A stretch of 64,000 nucleotides of DNA, from contig NZ_CP108462.1 of NCBI RefSeq assembly GCF_036226365.1, positions 8,476,001 to 8,540,000 of the forward strand. Reading direction: 5' to 3'. The DNA comes from Streptomyces sp. NBC_01262. GTDB taxonomy: Bacteria > Actinomycetota > Actinomycetes > Streptomycetales > Streptomycetaceae. The notes beneath the pieces are model-generated. The model had not been told where the DNA came from and made no database searches. It saw nothing but the letters and a program-made list of their open reading frames with translations. The position numbers and the translations under genes were made by a program. Shown here one piece after another: positions 25,926-36,877 of this stretch (its first letter is position 1; each line of letters opens with the position of its first letter).

Positions 25926-27055
25926 TGTCCCGGCTCGGCAACCTCGGGCACCGACTGCACCGGGGCGAGATCGCCTACGACTTCGTCGGCAAGCGCAAGC
26001 TCTGGTACGGCGTGTCGATCCTGATCACGCTCGCCGCGATCGTCGGGCTGGCGGTCAACGGCCTCAAACTCGGCATCGAGTTCTCCGGCGGCGCGGTCTT
26101 CACCACGCCCAAGACCTCGATCTCGCAGTCCGAGGCGCTGACGAAGATCGAGGGCGACACCGGCGGCCACGAGGCCACGGTGCAGAAGCTCGGCACCGGC
26201 AGCCTCCGGATCCAGATCAGCGATGTCACCCTCGCGCAGGCCAAGACGATCGAGGCGAAGATCGCCACCGATCTGGGTCTGAAGGCCGACACGATCGACC
26301 CGCAGATCGTGGGTCCGAGCTGGGGCAAGGAGATCTCCAACAAGGCCATCACCGGCCTGGTGATCTTCATGGTCCTGGTGACGATCTACCTCGCCATCGC
26401 CTTCGAGTGGCGCAAGGCGATCGCGGCGCTGGTCGCCCTGATCCACGACCTCACGATCACGATCGGCGTCTACGCCATCGTCGGCTTCGAGGTCACCCCG
26501 GGCACCGTGATCGGTCTGCTCACCGTCCTCGGTTACTCCCTCTACGACACCGTCGTCGTCTTCGACGGTCTGAAGGAGACCACCAAGGACATCACCAAGC
26601 AGAACCGCTTCACGTACAGCGAGCTCGCCAACCGCAGCCTCAACCAGACCCTGGTGCGTTCCATCAACACCACGGTCGTGGCCCTGCTGCCGGTCGGCGC
26701 GCTGCTGTTCGTCGGTGGCGGCCTGCTGGGCGCGGGCATGCTCAACGACATCGCCCTGTCGCTGTTCGTCGGCCTCGCCGCCGGTGCGTACTCCTCGATC
26801 TTCATCGCGACCCCGCTGGTCGCGGACCTCAAGGAGCGCGACCCGCAGATCGCCGCGCTGCGCAAGCGGGTGCTCGCCAAGCGCGCCGCCGACGCCCGCA
26901 AGGCCGAGGAGGAGCCGCAGGACGCGGCCCAGGAGGCCGACGGGGACGAGGGCGACGGCGAGGAGCACGCCGCGGCCGCCGGAGTCGCCGGCCCGCGCCG
27001 GCAGCCCGCCTCGCGCAACCGGGGCAAGAACCGTCCCTCCGGCAAGCGGCACTGA
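25925..27055 (+). CDS. secF: protein translocase subunit SecF
   Basis: A 376-residue partner of SecD. It has an N-terminal membrane segment (about 29-47), an exported domain with 'GIEFSGGAVF', and five membrane segments including 'YSLYDTVVVFDGLKE', the conserved TM4 region used in proton-driven motion. The last ~70 residues are charged, with acidic and then basic patches, and are cytoplasmic. The ATG shares one base with the secD stop. The apt gene begins 12 bp later and may share the transcript. Confidence 0.97.
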   Translation: MSRLGNLGHRLHRGEIAYDFVGKRKLWYGVSILITLAAIVGLAVNGLKLGIEFSGGAVFTTPKTSISQSEALTKIEGDTGGHEATVQKLGTGSLRIQISDVTLAQAKTIEAKIATDLGLKADTIDPQIVGPSWGKEISNKAITGLVIFMVLVTIYLAIAFEWRKAIAALVALIHDLTITIGVYAIVGFEVTPGTVIGLLTVLGYSLYDTVVVFDGLKETTKDITKQNRFTYSELANRSLNQTLVRSINTTVVALLPVGALLFVGGGLLGAGMLNDIALSLFVGLAAGAYSSIFIATPLVADLKERDPQIAALRKRVLAKRAADARKAEEEPQDAAQEADGDEGDGEEHAAAAGVAGPRRQPASRNRGKNRPSGKRH

Positions 27056-27067
27056 CAGGGATCTGAG

Positions 27068-27628
27068 ATGACCACGACGGACGCAGCCCCGGACGAACTG
27101 CGCGGCCTGCTGCTCAGCCGCATCCGGGACGTGCCCGACTACCCGAAGCCGGGCGTGATGTTCAAGGACATCACCCCGCTGCTCGCCGACCCCATCGCGT
27201 TCAACGCGCTGGTGGACGCCCTGGCCGCGCTCGCCGCGCGGCACGGTGCGGACAAGGTCGTCGGCCTGGAGGCGCGCGGATTCATCCTCGCCGCCCCCGC
27301 CGCCGCCCGGGCGGGCCTGGGCTTCGTGCCCGTGCGCAAGGCCGGAAAGCTGCCCGGGGCGACCCATGGGCAGACCTACGAGCTGGAGTACGGCACGGCC
27401 GAGATCGAGGTGCACCAGGACGCCTTCACGCCCGGCGACCGGGTGCTGGTCATCGACGACGTCCTGGCCACCGGCGGCACCGCCGAGGCGTCCCTTGAGC
27501 TGATCCGGCGCAGCGGCGCCCAGTGCGTGGGCGTGGCGGTACTGCTGGAGCTGGGCTTCCTCGGCGGCCGGGCGCGGCTCGCGGCCGCGCTGGGCGGGGC
27601 CCCGCTGGAGGCCCTGATCGCCATCTGA
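27068..27628 (+). CDS. apt: adenine phosphoribosyltransferase
   Basis: A 186-residue type I phosphoribosyltransferase that salvages adenine to AMP using PRPP. It shows 'YPKPGVMFKDITPLL' near residue 24, 'GLEARGFILAAPAA' near 67, and the PRPP-binding loop 'VLVIDDVLATGGTA' near 127-140. ATG start 12 bp after secF. A T-tailed terminator follows directly. Placement between secF and relA is the standard actinobacterial arrangement. Confidence 0.96.
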   Translation: MTTTDAAPDELRGLLLSRIRDVPDYPKPGVMFKDITPLLADPIAFNALVDALAALAARHGADKVVGLEARGFILAAPAAARAGLGFVPVRKAGKLPGATHGQTYELEYGTAEIEVHQDAFTPGDRVLVIDDVLATGGTAEASLELIRRSGAQCVGVAVLLELGFLGGRARLAAALGGAPLEALIAI

Positions 27629-27645
27629 GCAAGCTGTGACAGCGG

Positions 27646-27673
27646 AGGCGGGTCCATCGCGGACCCGCCTTTT
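27646..27673 (+). terminator. rho-independent terminator after apt
   Basis: A perfect 10-bp stem (27646-27655 with 27661-27670), 5-nt loop, followed by a short T-run, 17 nt after the apt stop. It is the most classical terminator in the window. Confidence 0.85.
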
Positions 27674-27764
27674 GCTGTTGGGACAGCCGTTGCGCGGGGG
27701 ACAGGACGCGGTGATGTCGGCCGGATCAGTACCATGGTGTCCCGGACCCGCTTGAGGAGTGCCC

Positions 27765-30209
<2,445 letters not shown>

Positions 30210-30218
30210 GAACGTGCC

Positions 30219-30310
30219 GCCGCGTTGTGGGAGAACGTTCCGCAAGGCGAGCGAAGCGAGATGGGGGTCCCCCCACGCGAAGCTGTGGGGGAGGGCTGGC
30301 ACAACGCGGC
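30219..30310. repeat. composite intergenic palindrome after relA
   Basis: An 11-bp perfect inverted repeat (30219-30229 with 30300-30310) encloses a GCGAGCGAAGCGAG block, a TGGGGGTCCCCCC palindrome and a GTGGGGGAG arm. I recognise the 'ATGGGGGTCCCCCCACG...GTGGGGGAG' block from many Streptomyces intergenic regions. It lies just after the relA stop and before the shared terminator. Confidence 0.7.
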
Positions 30311-30334
30311 CACCGGGCCCGCACCCGGCAACGA

Positions 30335-30369
30335 AACGGCCCCCGGCACGAACCGTGCCGGGGGCCGTT
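30335..30369. terminator. bidirectional terminator between relA and the DUF349 gene
   Basis: A perfect 16-bp stem (30335-30350 with 30354-30369) with a 3-nt loop, placed between two convergent genes and able to serve both. Confidence 0.8.
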
Positions 30370-30382
30370 CACAACGGAAGCG

Positions 30383-31612
30383 TCAGCCGCCGAACTCGTG
30401 CAGCCCCTTCAGAGCCTGGTCGAGCAGCGCCTGCCGTCCCTCAAGCTCCTTCGCGAGCTTGTCCGCCCTGGCCGTGTTGCCGGCGGAGCGAGCCGCCTCG
30501 ACCTGGGTCACGAGCTTGTCCACGGCGGCCTGGAGCTGCCCGGTGAGCCCGGCGGCGCGCGCACGTGCCTCCGGGTTCGTGCGGCGCCACTCGTTCTCCT
30601 CGGACTCCTGGATCGCCCGCTCCACCGCGTGCATACGCGCCTCGATCTTGGGGCGCGCGTCGCGCGGCACGTGGCCGATGGCCTCCCAGCGCTCGTTGAT
30701 CGCCCGGAAGGCGGCGCGGGCCGCCTTGAGGTCGGTCACGGGCAGGAGCTTCTCGGCCTCGATGGCGAGCTCCTCCTTGGCGGAGAGGGCCTCCCGCTGC
30801 TCGACGTCGCGCTCGGCGAAGACCTCGGAGCGCGCCGCGAAGAAGACATCCTGGGCGCCGCGGAAACGGTTCCACAGGTCGTCCTCGGACTCGCGCTGCG
30901 CGCGGCCCGCGGCCTTCCAGTCGGTCATGAGCTCGCGGTAACGCGCGGCGGTCGGTCCCCAGTCCGTGGACTTGGACAGGGCCACCGCCTCGTCGACCAG
31001 CTTCTCCTTGGCGCGCCGCGCGTCCTCCCGCTGGGCGTCCAGCGAGGCGAAGTGCGCCTTGCGCCGCTTGGAGAAGACCGAACGGGCGTGGCTGAAGCGG
31101 TGCCACAGCTCGTCGTCGGTCTTGCGGTCCAGGCGGGGGAGGCCCTTCCAGGTGTCGACCAGGGCACGCAGCCGCTCTCCGGCGGAGCGCCACTGCTCGC
31201 TCTCGGCGAGCTGCTCGGCCTCGGCGACCAGCGCCTCCTTGGAGTGCTTGGCCTCGTCGGTCTGCTTGGCCTTCGCCGCCTTGCGCTCCTCGCGGCGGGA
31301 CTCCACCAGGCCGACCAGCGCGTCCAGCCGCTTGGTCAGGGCCTCCAGGTCGCCCACCGCGTGCGCGCCGTCCACCGAGACCCGCAGGTGGTCGATGGCG
31401 GTCAGCGCGTCCTTGGGGGCGAGATCGGTGGTGCGCACCCGGCGCTCGAGGAGGCCGATCTCGACGACAAGGCCTTCGTACTTGCGCTCGAAGTAGGCCA
31501 GCGCCTCCTCAGGGGAGCCCGCCTGCCAGGAACCGACCTCTCGCTCGCCGTCGGCCGTACGCACGTACACGGTCCCCGTCTCATCGACGCGGCCCCACGG
31601 GTCGCTGCTCAC
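30383..31612 (-). CDS. DUF349 domain-containing protein
   Basis: A 409-residue, highly charged, helical protein with several DUF349 repeats, seen as recurring 'W..A......LW.RF..A...FF..R' units (for example 'LWHRFSHARSVFSKRR', 'LWNRFRGAQDVFFAAR' and 'FRAINERWEAIGHVPR'). The start and end are coiled-coil-like. The family has no firmly established biochemical role. It is a soluble cytoplasmic protein with no signal sequence. The GTG start at 31612 gives 'SSDPWGRVDETGTVYVR', an N-terminus well conserved in Streptomyces as I recall. Encoded opposite to relA. Confidence 0.85.
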   Translation of the reverse strand: MSSDPWGRVDETGTVYVRTADGEREVGSWQAGSPEEALAYFERKYEGLVVEIGLLERRVRTTDLAPKDALTAIDHLRVSVDGAHAVGDLEALTKRLDALVGLVESRREERKAAKAKQTDEAKHSKEALVAEAEQLAESEQWRSAGERLRALVDTWKGLPRLDRKTDDELWHRFSHARSVFSKRRKAHFASLDAQREDARRAKEKLVDEAVALSKSTDWGPTAARYRELMTDWKAAGRAQRESEDDLWNRFRGAQDVFFAARSEVFAERDVEQREALSAKEELAIEAEKLLPVTDLKAARAAFRAINERWEAIGHVPRDARPKIEARMHAVERAIQESEENEWRRTNPEARARAAGLTGQLQAAVDKLVTQVEAARSAGNTARADKLAKELEGRQALLDQALKGLHEFGG

Positions 31613-31798
31613 AGCGCCTCCTCACGTGATGCCCGGCTCGTACAACGGAGCCGGCATCTTCCACAGTTTCATTCGGCCAGAGCCGCGCCCTGGCGCAGGC
31701 ACCCTATACAACCGCCAACATAGGCGACCGGTGCCCCGGCTGTCCGCATCCCGTACATGCGAAATTACGAATCAGCCGGGGGCCGGGCAGCGCTGCGG

Positions 31799-32617
31799 TC
31801 AGGACTTCGTGACGGTCGCCTTGTTGATGACGACGGTGGCGTTGGGGGCCCCGTCACCGGTGCCGTTGGCCTCGCCGGCGGCGGCGATCTTGTTGAGCAC
31901 CTTCATGCCGGCCGCGGTGATCGTGGCGAACGGGGTGTAGCTCGCGGGCAGCGTGCTGTCCTTGTAGACCAGGAAGAACTGGCTGCCGCCGGTGTGCGCG
32001 CTGCCGGTGTTCGCCATCGCGACGGTGCCCGCCGGGTAGGTGCCGCCGGAGATGGACTTCGCCTTCAGGTTCTCGTCCGGGATGGTGTAGCCAGGACCGC
32101 CCGAGCCCTGCGCGGTCGGGTCGCCGCACTGGAGCACGAAGATGCCCGAGGTGGTCAGCCGGTGGCACTTGGTGTGGTCGAAGAAGCCCGCGTCGGCAAG
32201 GAACTTGAACGAGTTGACCGTGTGCGGGGCGTCCGCCGCGTCCATGTCGAGGGCGATGTCACCGCAGGTGGTCGCCAGCGTGAAGACGTACTTCGCCTTC
32301 TTGTCGATGGTGACCGCCGGCTCCTTCTTCCACTGCTTGGTGCCGACCTTGCCGGCCGCCGCCTTCTCGCAGGGGTCCGCGGCCTTGCTGGCGGACGCGC
32401 TCGGCGAGGCCGAGGCGGCCGCGTCGGTGCTGTCCTTGCCGCCGGCCAGGCTTACCGCTGCCCAGGCGCCGCCGCTGATCGCGAGTACGCCCGCGACCAC
32501 CGCCGCGACGATGGCGTTGCGCTTGCGGGCCTGGGAGCGGAGCGAGCTCCGCCGCTGCTGCTGCCGCTCGTACTTCTCGCGGGCGAGCTGCCGCCGCCGC
32601 GCATCCTTGGTGACCAC
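31799..32617 (-). CDS. membrane-anchored cyclophilin-type peptidyl-prolyl cis-trans isomerase
   Basis: A 272-residue protein. A basic cytoplasmic lead (1-33) precedes one membrane segment (about 35-58), then a Ser/Ala-rich linker and a cyclophilin domain outside the membrane (about 95-270). The catalytic Arg is kept in 'CHRLTTSGIFVLQCGDP', and 'GSQFFLVY' and 'NTGSAHTGG' are typical. Four cysteines lie in the exported part (in 'DPCEKA', 'TTCGD', 'TKCHRL', 'LQCGDP'), so disulfides are plausible; a VKOR gene lies nearby. The role is probably folding of secreted proteins. From memory, the mycobacterial ppiB occupies the same place next to relA. Confidence 0.9.
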   Translation of the reverse strand: MVTKDARRRQLAREKYERQQQRRSSLRSQARKRNAIVAAVVAGVLAISGGAWAAVSLAGGKDSTDAAASASPSASASKAADPCEKAAAGKVGTKQWKKEPAVTIDKKAKYVFTLATTCGDIALDMDAADAPHTVNSFKFLADAGFFDHTKCHRLTTSGIFVLQCGDPTAQGSGGPGYTIPDENLKAKSISGGTYPAGTVAMANTGSAHTGGSQFFLVYKDSTLPASYTPFATITAAGMKVLNKIAAAGEANGTGDGAPNATVVINKATVTKS

Positions 32618-32782
32618 TGCGCTTCTCCCGGTGATGATGTCGTTTCGGAGATCTTCGCGTTACCGCGTCCCTCAGTCCAGTCGGTGCAGTGACGTTACTG
32701 GTTCGCGACAGCCGCGGCCGCGCCGGTAGGCTCTTGCACTACTGGACCGCGTAAACCTGCCGTGGACGACAGAAGGACGAAC

Positions 32783-33475
32783 GTGCTCATTGCCGGGTTC
32801 CCCGCCGGGGCCTGGGGGACCAATTGTTATGTGGTCGCCCCCGCCGCCGGTGAGGAGTGCGTGATCATCGACCCGGGTCATGAAGCGACCCAGGGCGTCG
32901 AGGACACGCTCGCCAAGCACCGCCTCAAGCCCGTCGCCGTCATCCTCACCCATGGCCATCTCGATCATGTCGCCTCGGTCGTCCCGGTCTGCGGAGCCAG
33001 CGGCGTGCCCGCCTGGATCCACCCCGAGGACCGCTACATGCTGACGGACCCGGAGAAGGCTCTGGGCCGTTCCATCGGGGCGCAGCTGCTGGGCGAGCTG
33101 ACCATCGGCGAGCCGGACGACCTGCGGGAACTCACCGACGGCGCCGCGCTGCGGCTGGCCGGTCTGGAGCTGTCCGTCGCGCACGCGCCGGGCCATACGA
33201 AGGGGTCGGTGACCTTCAGGATGCCCGAGACCGCCGAGATCCCCTCGGTGCTCTTCTCGGGCGACCTGCTGTTCGCCGGCTCCGTCGGACGCTCCGACCT
33301 GCCCGGCGGCGACCCGGCCGAGCTCCTCGAATCGCTGGCCCGCGTGTGCCTGCCGCTCGACGACTCGACCGTGGTGCTGTCCGGCCACGGCCCCCAGACC
33401 ACCATCGGCCGCGAGCGCGCCACCAACCCCTACCTGGGTGAGGCCGGCGTGACGGCTCCGCGACGAGGATTGTGA
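32783..33475 (+). CDS. MBL-fold metallo-hydrolase (glyoxalase II-like)
   Basis: A 230-residue metallo-beta-lactamase-fold hydrolase. The zinc motif is 'THGHLDH' near residue 61, with further ligands in 'APGHTKGS' near 143, 'FSGDLLF' near 163 and 'LSGHGP' near 202. I took the GTG at 32783 because AGAAGGA lies five bases before it; an earlier in-frame GTG at 32762 lacks a ribosome-binding site. The likely substrate is a thioester such as an S-acyl glutathione or mycothiol analogue, but this is only family inference. Its stop overlaps an alternative hisS start. Confidence 0.88.
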   Translation: MLIAGFPAGAWGTNCYVVAPAAGEECVIIDPGHEATQGVEDTLAKHRLKPVAVILTHGHLDHVASVVPVCGASGVPAWIHPEDRYMLTDPEKALGRSIGAQLLGELTIGEPDDLRELTDGAALRLAGLELSVAHAPGHTKGSVTFRMPETAEIPSVLFSGDLLFAGSVGRSDLPGGDPAELLESLARVCLPLDDSTVVLSGHGPQTTIGRERATNPYLGEAGVTAPRRGL

Positions 33476-33489
33476 CGAGTACACAACGC

Positions 33490-34764
33490 ATGAGCACTTT
33501 CAGGGCCCCCAAGGGCACGTACGACCTGCTGCCGCCGGACTCCGCGAAGTTCCTCGCCGTACGCGAGGCCATCGCCGCGCCGCTGCGCGACTCCGGCTAC
33601 GGCTACATCGAGACCCCCGGCTTCGAGGGCGTCGAGCTGTTCGCACGCGGCGTCGGTGAGTCCACCGACATCGTGACCAAGGAGATGTACACCCTCACCA
33701 CCAAGGGCGGCGACGAGCTCGCCCTGCGCCCCGAGGGCACCGCCTCCGTACTGCGCGCCGCGCTGGAGGCCAACCTCCACAAGAGCGGCAACCTGCCGGT
33801 CAAGCTCTGGTACTCCGGCTCGTACTACCGCTACGAGCGCCCGCAGAAGGGCCGCTACCGGCACTTCTCCCAGGTCGGTGCCGAGGCGATCGGCGCCGAG
33901 GACCCGCTGCTGGACGCCGAGCTGATCATCCTCGCCGACCAGGCGTACCGCTCGCTGGGCCTGCGCGAGTTCCGCATCCTGCTGAACTCGCTGGGCGACA
34001 AGCAGTGCCGCCCCGTCTACCGGACGGCGCTGCAGGACTTCCTGCGCGGTCTCGACCTGGACGAGGAGACCCGCCGCCGCGTCGACATCAACCCGCTGCG
34101 GGTCCTGGACGACAAGCGGGACGCGGTGCAGAAGCAGCTCGTGGGCGCGCCGGTGCTGCGCGACTACCTGTGCGACGCGTGCAAGACGTACCACGAGGAG
34201 GTGCGCGAGCTGCTGACGGCGGCGGGCGTCGCCTTCGAGGACGACCTCAAGCTGGTGCGCGGCCTGGACTACTACACCCGCACCACCTTCGAGTTCGTGC
34301 ACGACGGTCTCGGCTCGCAGTCCGCCGTGGGCGGCGGCGGCCGCTACGACGGCCTGTCCGAGATGATCGGCGGCCCCGCGCTGCCGTCCGTCGGCTGGGC
34401 GCTCGGCGTGGACCGTACCGTCCTGGCGCTGGAGGCCGAGGGCATCGAGCTCGAACTGCCCCCGGTGACCCAGGTGTTCGCGGTGCCGCTGGGCGAGGAG
34501 GCGCGCCGCGTGCTGTTCGCGGCGGTCATCGCGCTGCGCCGGGCCGGGGTCGCCACCGACTTCGCGTACGGCAGCAAGGGCCTGAAGAACGCGATGAAGT
34601 CGGCCAACCGCTCCGGTGCCCGCTTCGCCCTGGTCGCCGGTGAGCGCGACCTGGCGGAGGGCGTCGTCCAGCTCAAGGACCTGGCGAGCGGCGAGCAGAC
34701 CCCGGTGCCGGTGGACGGGATCGTCGCCGCCGTGGCCGGTCGAACGGCTGACACGGCCGGATGA
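33490..34764 (+). CDS. hisS: histidine--tRNA ligase
   Basis: Histidyl-tRNA synthetase of 424 residues. It shows class II motif 1 region ('GYIETPGFE'), motif 2 ('YRYERPQKGRYRHFSQVG'), the HisA signatures 'LVRGLDYYTRTTFEF' and 'GGGGRYDGL', motif 3 ('GWALGVDRTVLAL') and a C-terminal anticodon-binding domain (about 325-420). The ATG at 33490 matches the usual 'MSTFRAPKGTYDLL' start. A GTG at 33472 overlaps the upstream stop (GTGA) and has GAGG nearby, so translation might start there and add six residues. Confidence 0.96.
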   Translation: MSTFRAPKGTYDLLPPDSAKFLAVREAIAAPLRDSGYGYIETPGFEGVELFARGVGESTDIVTKEMYTLTTKGGDELALRPEGTASVLRAALEANLHKSGNLPVKLWYSGSYYRYERPQKGRYRHFSQVGAEAIGAEDPLLDAELIILADQAYRSLGLREFRILLNSLGDKQCRPVYRTALQDFLRGLDLDEETRRRVDINPLRVLDDKRDAVQKQLVGAPVLRDYLCDACKTYHEEVRELLTAAGVAFEDDLKLVRGLDYYTRTTFEFVHDGLGSQSAVGGGGRYDGLSEMIGGPALPSVGWALGVDRTVLALEAEGIELELPPVTQVFAVPLGEEARRVLFAAVIALRRAGVATDFAYGSKGLKNAMKSANRSGARFALVAGERDLAEGVVQLKDLASGEQTPVPVDGIVAAVAGRTADTAG

Positions 34765-34765
34765 C

Positions 34766-34785
34766 GCCCGGCACTTCCGCCGGGC
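34766..34785 (+). terminator. short hairpin after hisS
   Basis: A 7-bp GC stem (34766-34772 with 34779-34785), 6-nt loop, directly after the hisS stop. No T-run. Confidence 0.4.
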
Positions 34786-34842
34786 CGCTAGCGTTGGGCA
34801 CAACAGCAGACGACGGACCTGACGGACCTAGGGAATGGCGAC

Positions 34843-35484
34843 ATGGTGACACCGGCGCTTGATGAGGCTCGTACCGATGACGAGCAGCGGGAACCCGCCG
34901 AGCTGATCGGCGCGGGCAAGGCCTTCAGCTGGCTGCTCGTGGTGTGCGGGGCGCTCGGGCTGCTGGCCTCATGGGTCATCGTGATCGACAAGTTCAAGCT
35001 GCTCGAAGACCCCAACTTCGTGCCCGGCTGCAGCCTGAACCCGATCATCTCCTGCGGCAACATCATGAAGAGCGAGCAGTCGCACGTCTTCGGGTTCCCG
35101 AACCCGATGATCGGCATGGTCGCCTATTCGGTCGTCATCGCGATCGGCGTGGGGATCCTGGCCGGCGCCCGCTACCGCAGCTGGTTCTGGCTCGGACTCC
35201 AGGCCGGCACGGTCTTCGGCGTGGGCTTCGTGACCTGGCTGCAGTACCAGTCGCTCTACAGCATCGGCTCGCTGTGCCTGTGGTGCTCGCTGGCCTGGGT
35301 CGTCACCATCGCCCTGTTCTGGTACACCGCCGTGCACAACATCAAGCACGGCATCATCAAGGTGCCCGCCGGGGCGCGCTCGCTGGTGCTGGAGTTCCAC
35401 TGGGTGGTGCCGGTGCTCTGGTACGGGATCATCATCATGCTGATCCTGACCCGCTGGTGGTCGTACTGGAGCACGCTCGTCTGA
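34843..35484 (+). CDS. vitamin K epoxide reductase (VKOR) family protein
   Basis: A 213-residue membrane protein with about five hydrophobic segments (30-48, 86-105, 112-130, 143-162, 186-204). The redox-active pair is 'CLWC' (Cys145, Cys148), and the exported loop carries the second pair (Cys in 'PGCSLNPIISCG'). In Actinobacteria VKOR replaces DsbB in re-oxidising DsbA-like proteins so that disulfides form outside the membrane. No DsbA fusion or neighbour is present here. The ATG at 34843 follows a weak 'gggaatgg' site. The gene lies between hisS and rarA. Confidence 0.92.
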   Translation: MVTPALDEARTDDEQREPAELIGAGKAFSWLLVVCGALGLLASWVIVIDKFKLLEDPNFVPGCSLNPIISCGNIMKSEQSHVFGFPNPMIGMVAYSVVIAIGVGILAGARYRSWFWLGLQAGTVFGVGFVTWLQYQSLYSIGSLCLWCSLAWVVTIALFWYTAVHNIKHGIIKVPAGARSLVLEFHWVVPVLWYGIIIMLILTRWWSYWSTLV

Positions 35485-35520
35485 CCTGGCTGTCAGTGCC
35501 GTGGCATAGGCTTCCTTCCT

Positions 35521-36873
35521 GTGGAACCCGACCTGTTCACCGCCGCCGCGGAGGACCGCCAGGCCCGTGAGCCGGGCGGCAGTCCGCTGGCCGTACGCAT
35601 GCGCCCGCGCACTCTCGACGAGGTGGTCGGGCAGCAGCACCTGCTGCGGCCCGGATCACCGCTGCGGCGGCTGGTGGGCGAGGGGGCCGGGGGGCCGGCG
35701 GGCGCGTCGTCGGTGATCCTGTGGGGTCCGCCGGGCACCGGCAAGACCACGCTGGCGTATGTGGTCAGCCAGGCCACCGAGAAGCGGTTCGTCGAGCTGT
35801 CGGCGATCACGGCGGGCGTGAAGGAAGTACGGGCGGTCATCGAGAGCGCCAAGCAGCAGTCGGGGATGTACGGCCGCGACACCGTGCTGTTCCTCGACGA
35901 GATCCACCGCTTCAGCAAGGCCCAGCAGGACTCGCTGCTGCCCGCCGTGGAGAACCGCTGGGTCACGCTGATCGCGGCCACCACCGAGAATCCGTACTTC
36001 TCGATCATCTCGCCGCTGCTCTCCCGCTCGCTGCTGCTGACGCTGGAGCCGCTCACCGACGAGGACCTGCGCGCACTGCTGCGCCGGGCGGTCACCGACG
36101 AGCGCGGGCTCGCGGGGGCGGTCACCCTGCCGGAGGACACCGAGGCCCATCTGCTGCGCATAGCGGGCGGCGACGCGCGCCGCGCGCTCACCGCGCTGGA
36201 GGCCGGAGCCGGCTCGGCCATGGCCAAGGGCGAGGACGAGATCACCCTGGTCACGCTGGAGGAGACGGTCGACCGGGCGGCGGTGAAGTACGACCGCGAC
36301 GGCGACCAGCACTACGACGTGGCCAGCGCGCTGATCAAGTCCATCCGGGGCTCGGACGTGGACGCGGCGCTGCACTACCTGGCCCGCATGATCGAGGCCG
36401 GGGAGGACCCGCGCTTCATCGCCCGGCGGCTGATGATCTCCGCCAGCGAGGACATCGGCCTGGCCGATCCCACCGCCCTGCCCACCGCCGTCGCGGCGGC
36501 CCAGGCCGTGGCGCTGATCGGCTTCCCCGAGGCGGCCCTGACCCTGAGCCACGCCACCATCGCACTCGCCCTGGCCCCCAAGTCGAACTCCGCGACCACC
36601 GCGATCGGCGCGGCGCTGGCCGACGTACGGGCGGGCAAGGCCGGGCCCGTACCGCCGCATCTGCGCGACGGGCACTACAAGGGCGCCGCCAAGCTGGGAC
36701 ATGCCCAGGGGTATGTGTATCCGCACGACGTGCCGGAGGGCATCGCCGCGCAGCAGTACGCCCCGGACGCCATCCACGGCGCGCGCTACTACCGGCCCAC
36801 CCGCCACGGCGCCGAGGCGCGGTACGCGGATGTCGCCGAGTGGGCGCGCGGGCGGCTGGCGGGGGACTCCTGA
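35521..36873 (+). CDS. rarA: replication-associated recombination protein A (AAA ATPase)
   Basis: A 450-residue RarA/MgsA/WRNIP1-family ATPase thought to act at stalled replication forks. Walker A 'GPPGTGKTT' lies near residue 70-78, Walker B 'LFLDEIHRFSK' near 122, sensor 1 'AATTENP' near 152, and the C-terminal tetramerisation part holds 'DYPHD'-like 'YVYPHD' near 399. The GTG start follows only a weak site. It converges with the DUF2470 gene four bases after its stop. The distinction from RuvB is clear from the C-terminal domain. Confidence 0.94.
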   Translation: MEPDLFTAAAEDRQAREPGGSPLAVRMRPRTLDEVVGQQHLLRPGSPLRRLVGEGAGGPAGASSVILWGPPGTGKTTLAYVVSQATEKRFVELSAITAGVKEVRAVIESAKQQSGMYGRDTVLFLDEIHRFSKAQQDSLLPAVENRWVTLIAATTENPYFSIISPLLSRSLLLTLEPLTDEDLRALLRRAVTDERGLAGAVTLPEDTEAHLLRIAGGDARRALTALEAGAGSAMAKGEDEITLVTLEETVDRAAVKYDRDGDQHYDVASALIKSIRGSDVDAALHYLARMIEAGEDPRFIARRLMISASEDIGLADPTALPTAVAAAQAVALIGFPEAALTLSHATIALALAPKSNSATTAIGAALADVRAGKAGPVPPHLRDGHYKGAAKLGHAQGYVYPHDVPEGIAAQQYAPDAIHGARYYRPTRHGAEARYADVAEWARGRLAGDS

Positions 36874-36877
36874 GCGG

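Noticed and set aside
31629..31657. An imperfect hairpin between the cyclophilin and DUF349 genes as a terminator.
   Set aside because: It is 140 nt beyond the cyclophilin stop and only 17 bp before the DUF349 start, with a bulge and no T-run; its role is unclear.
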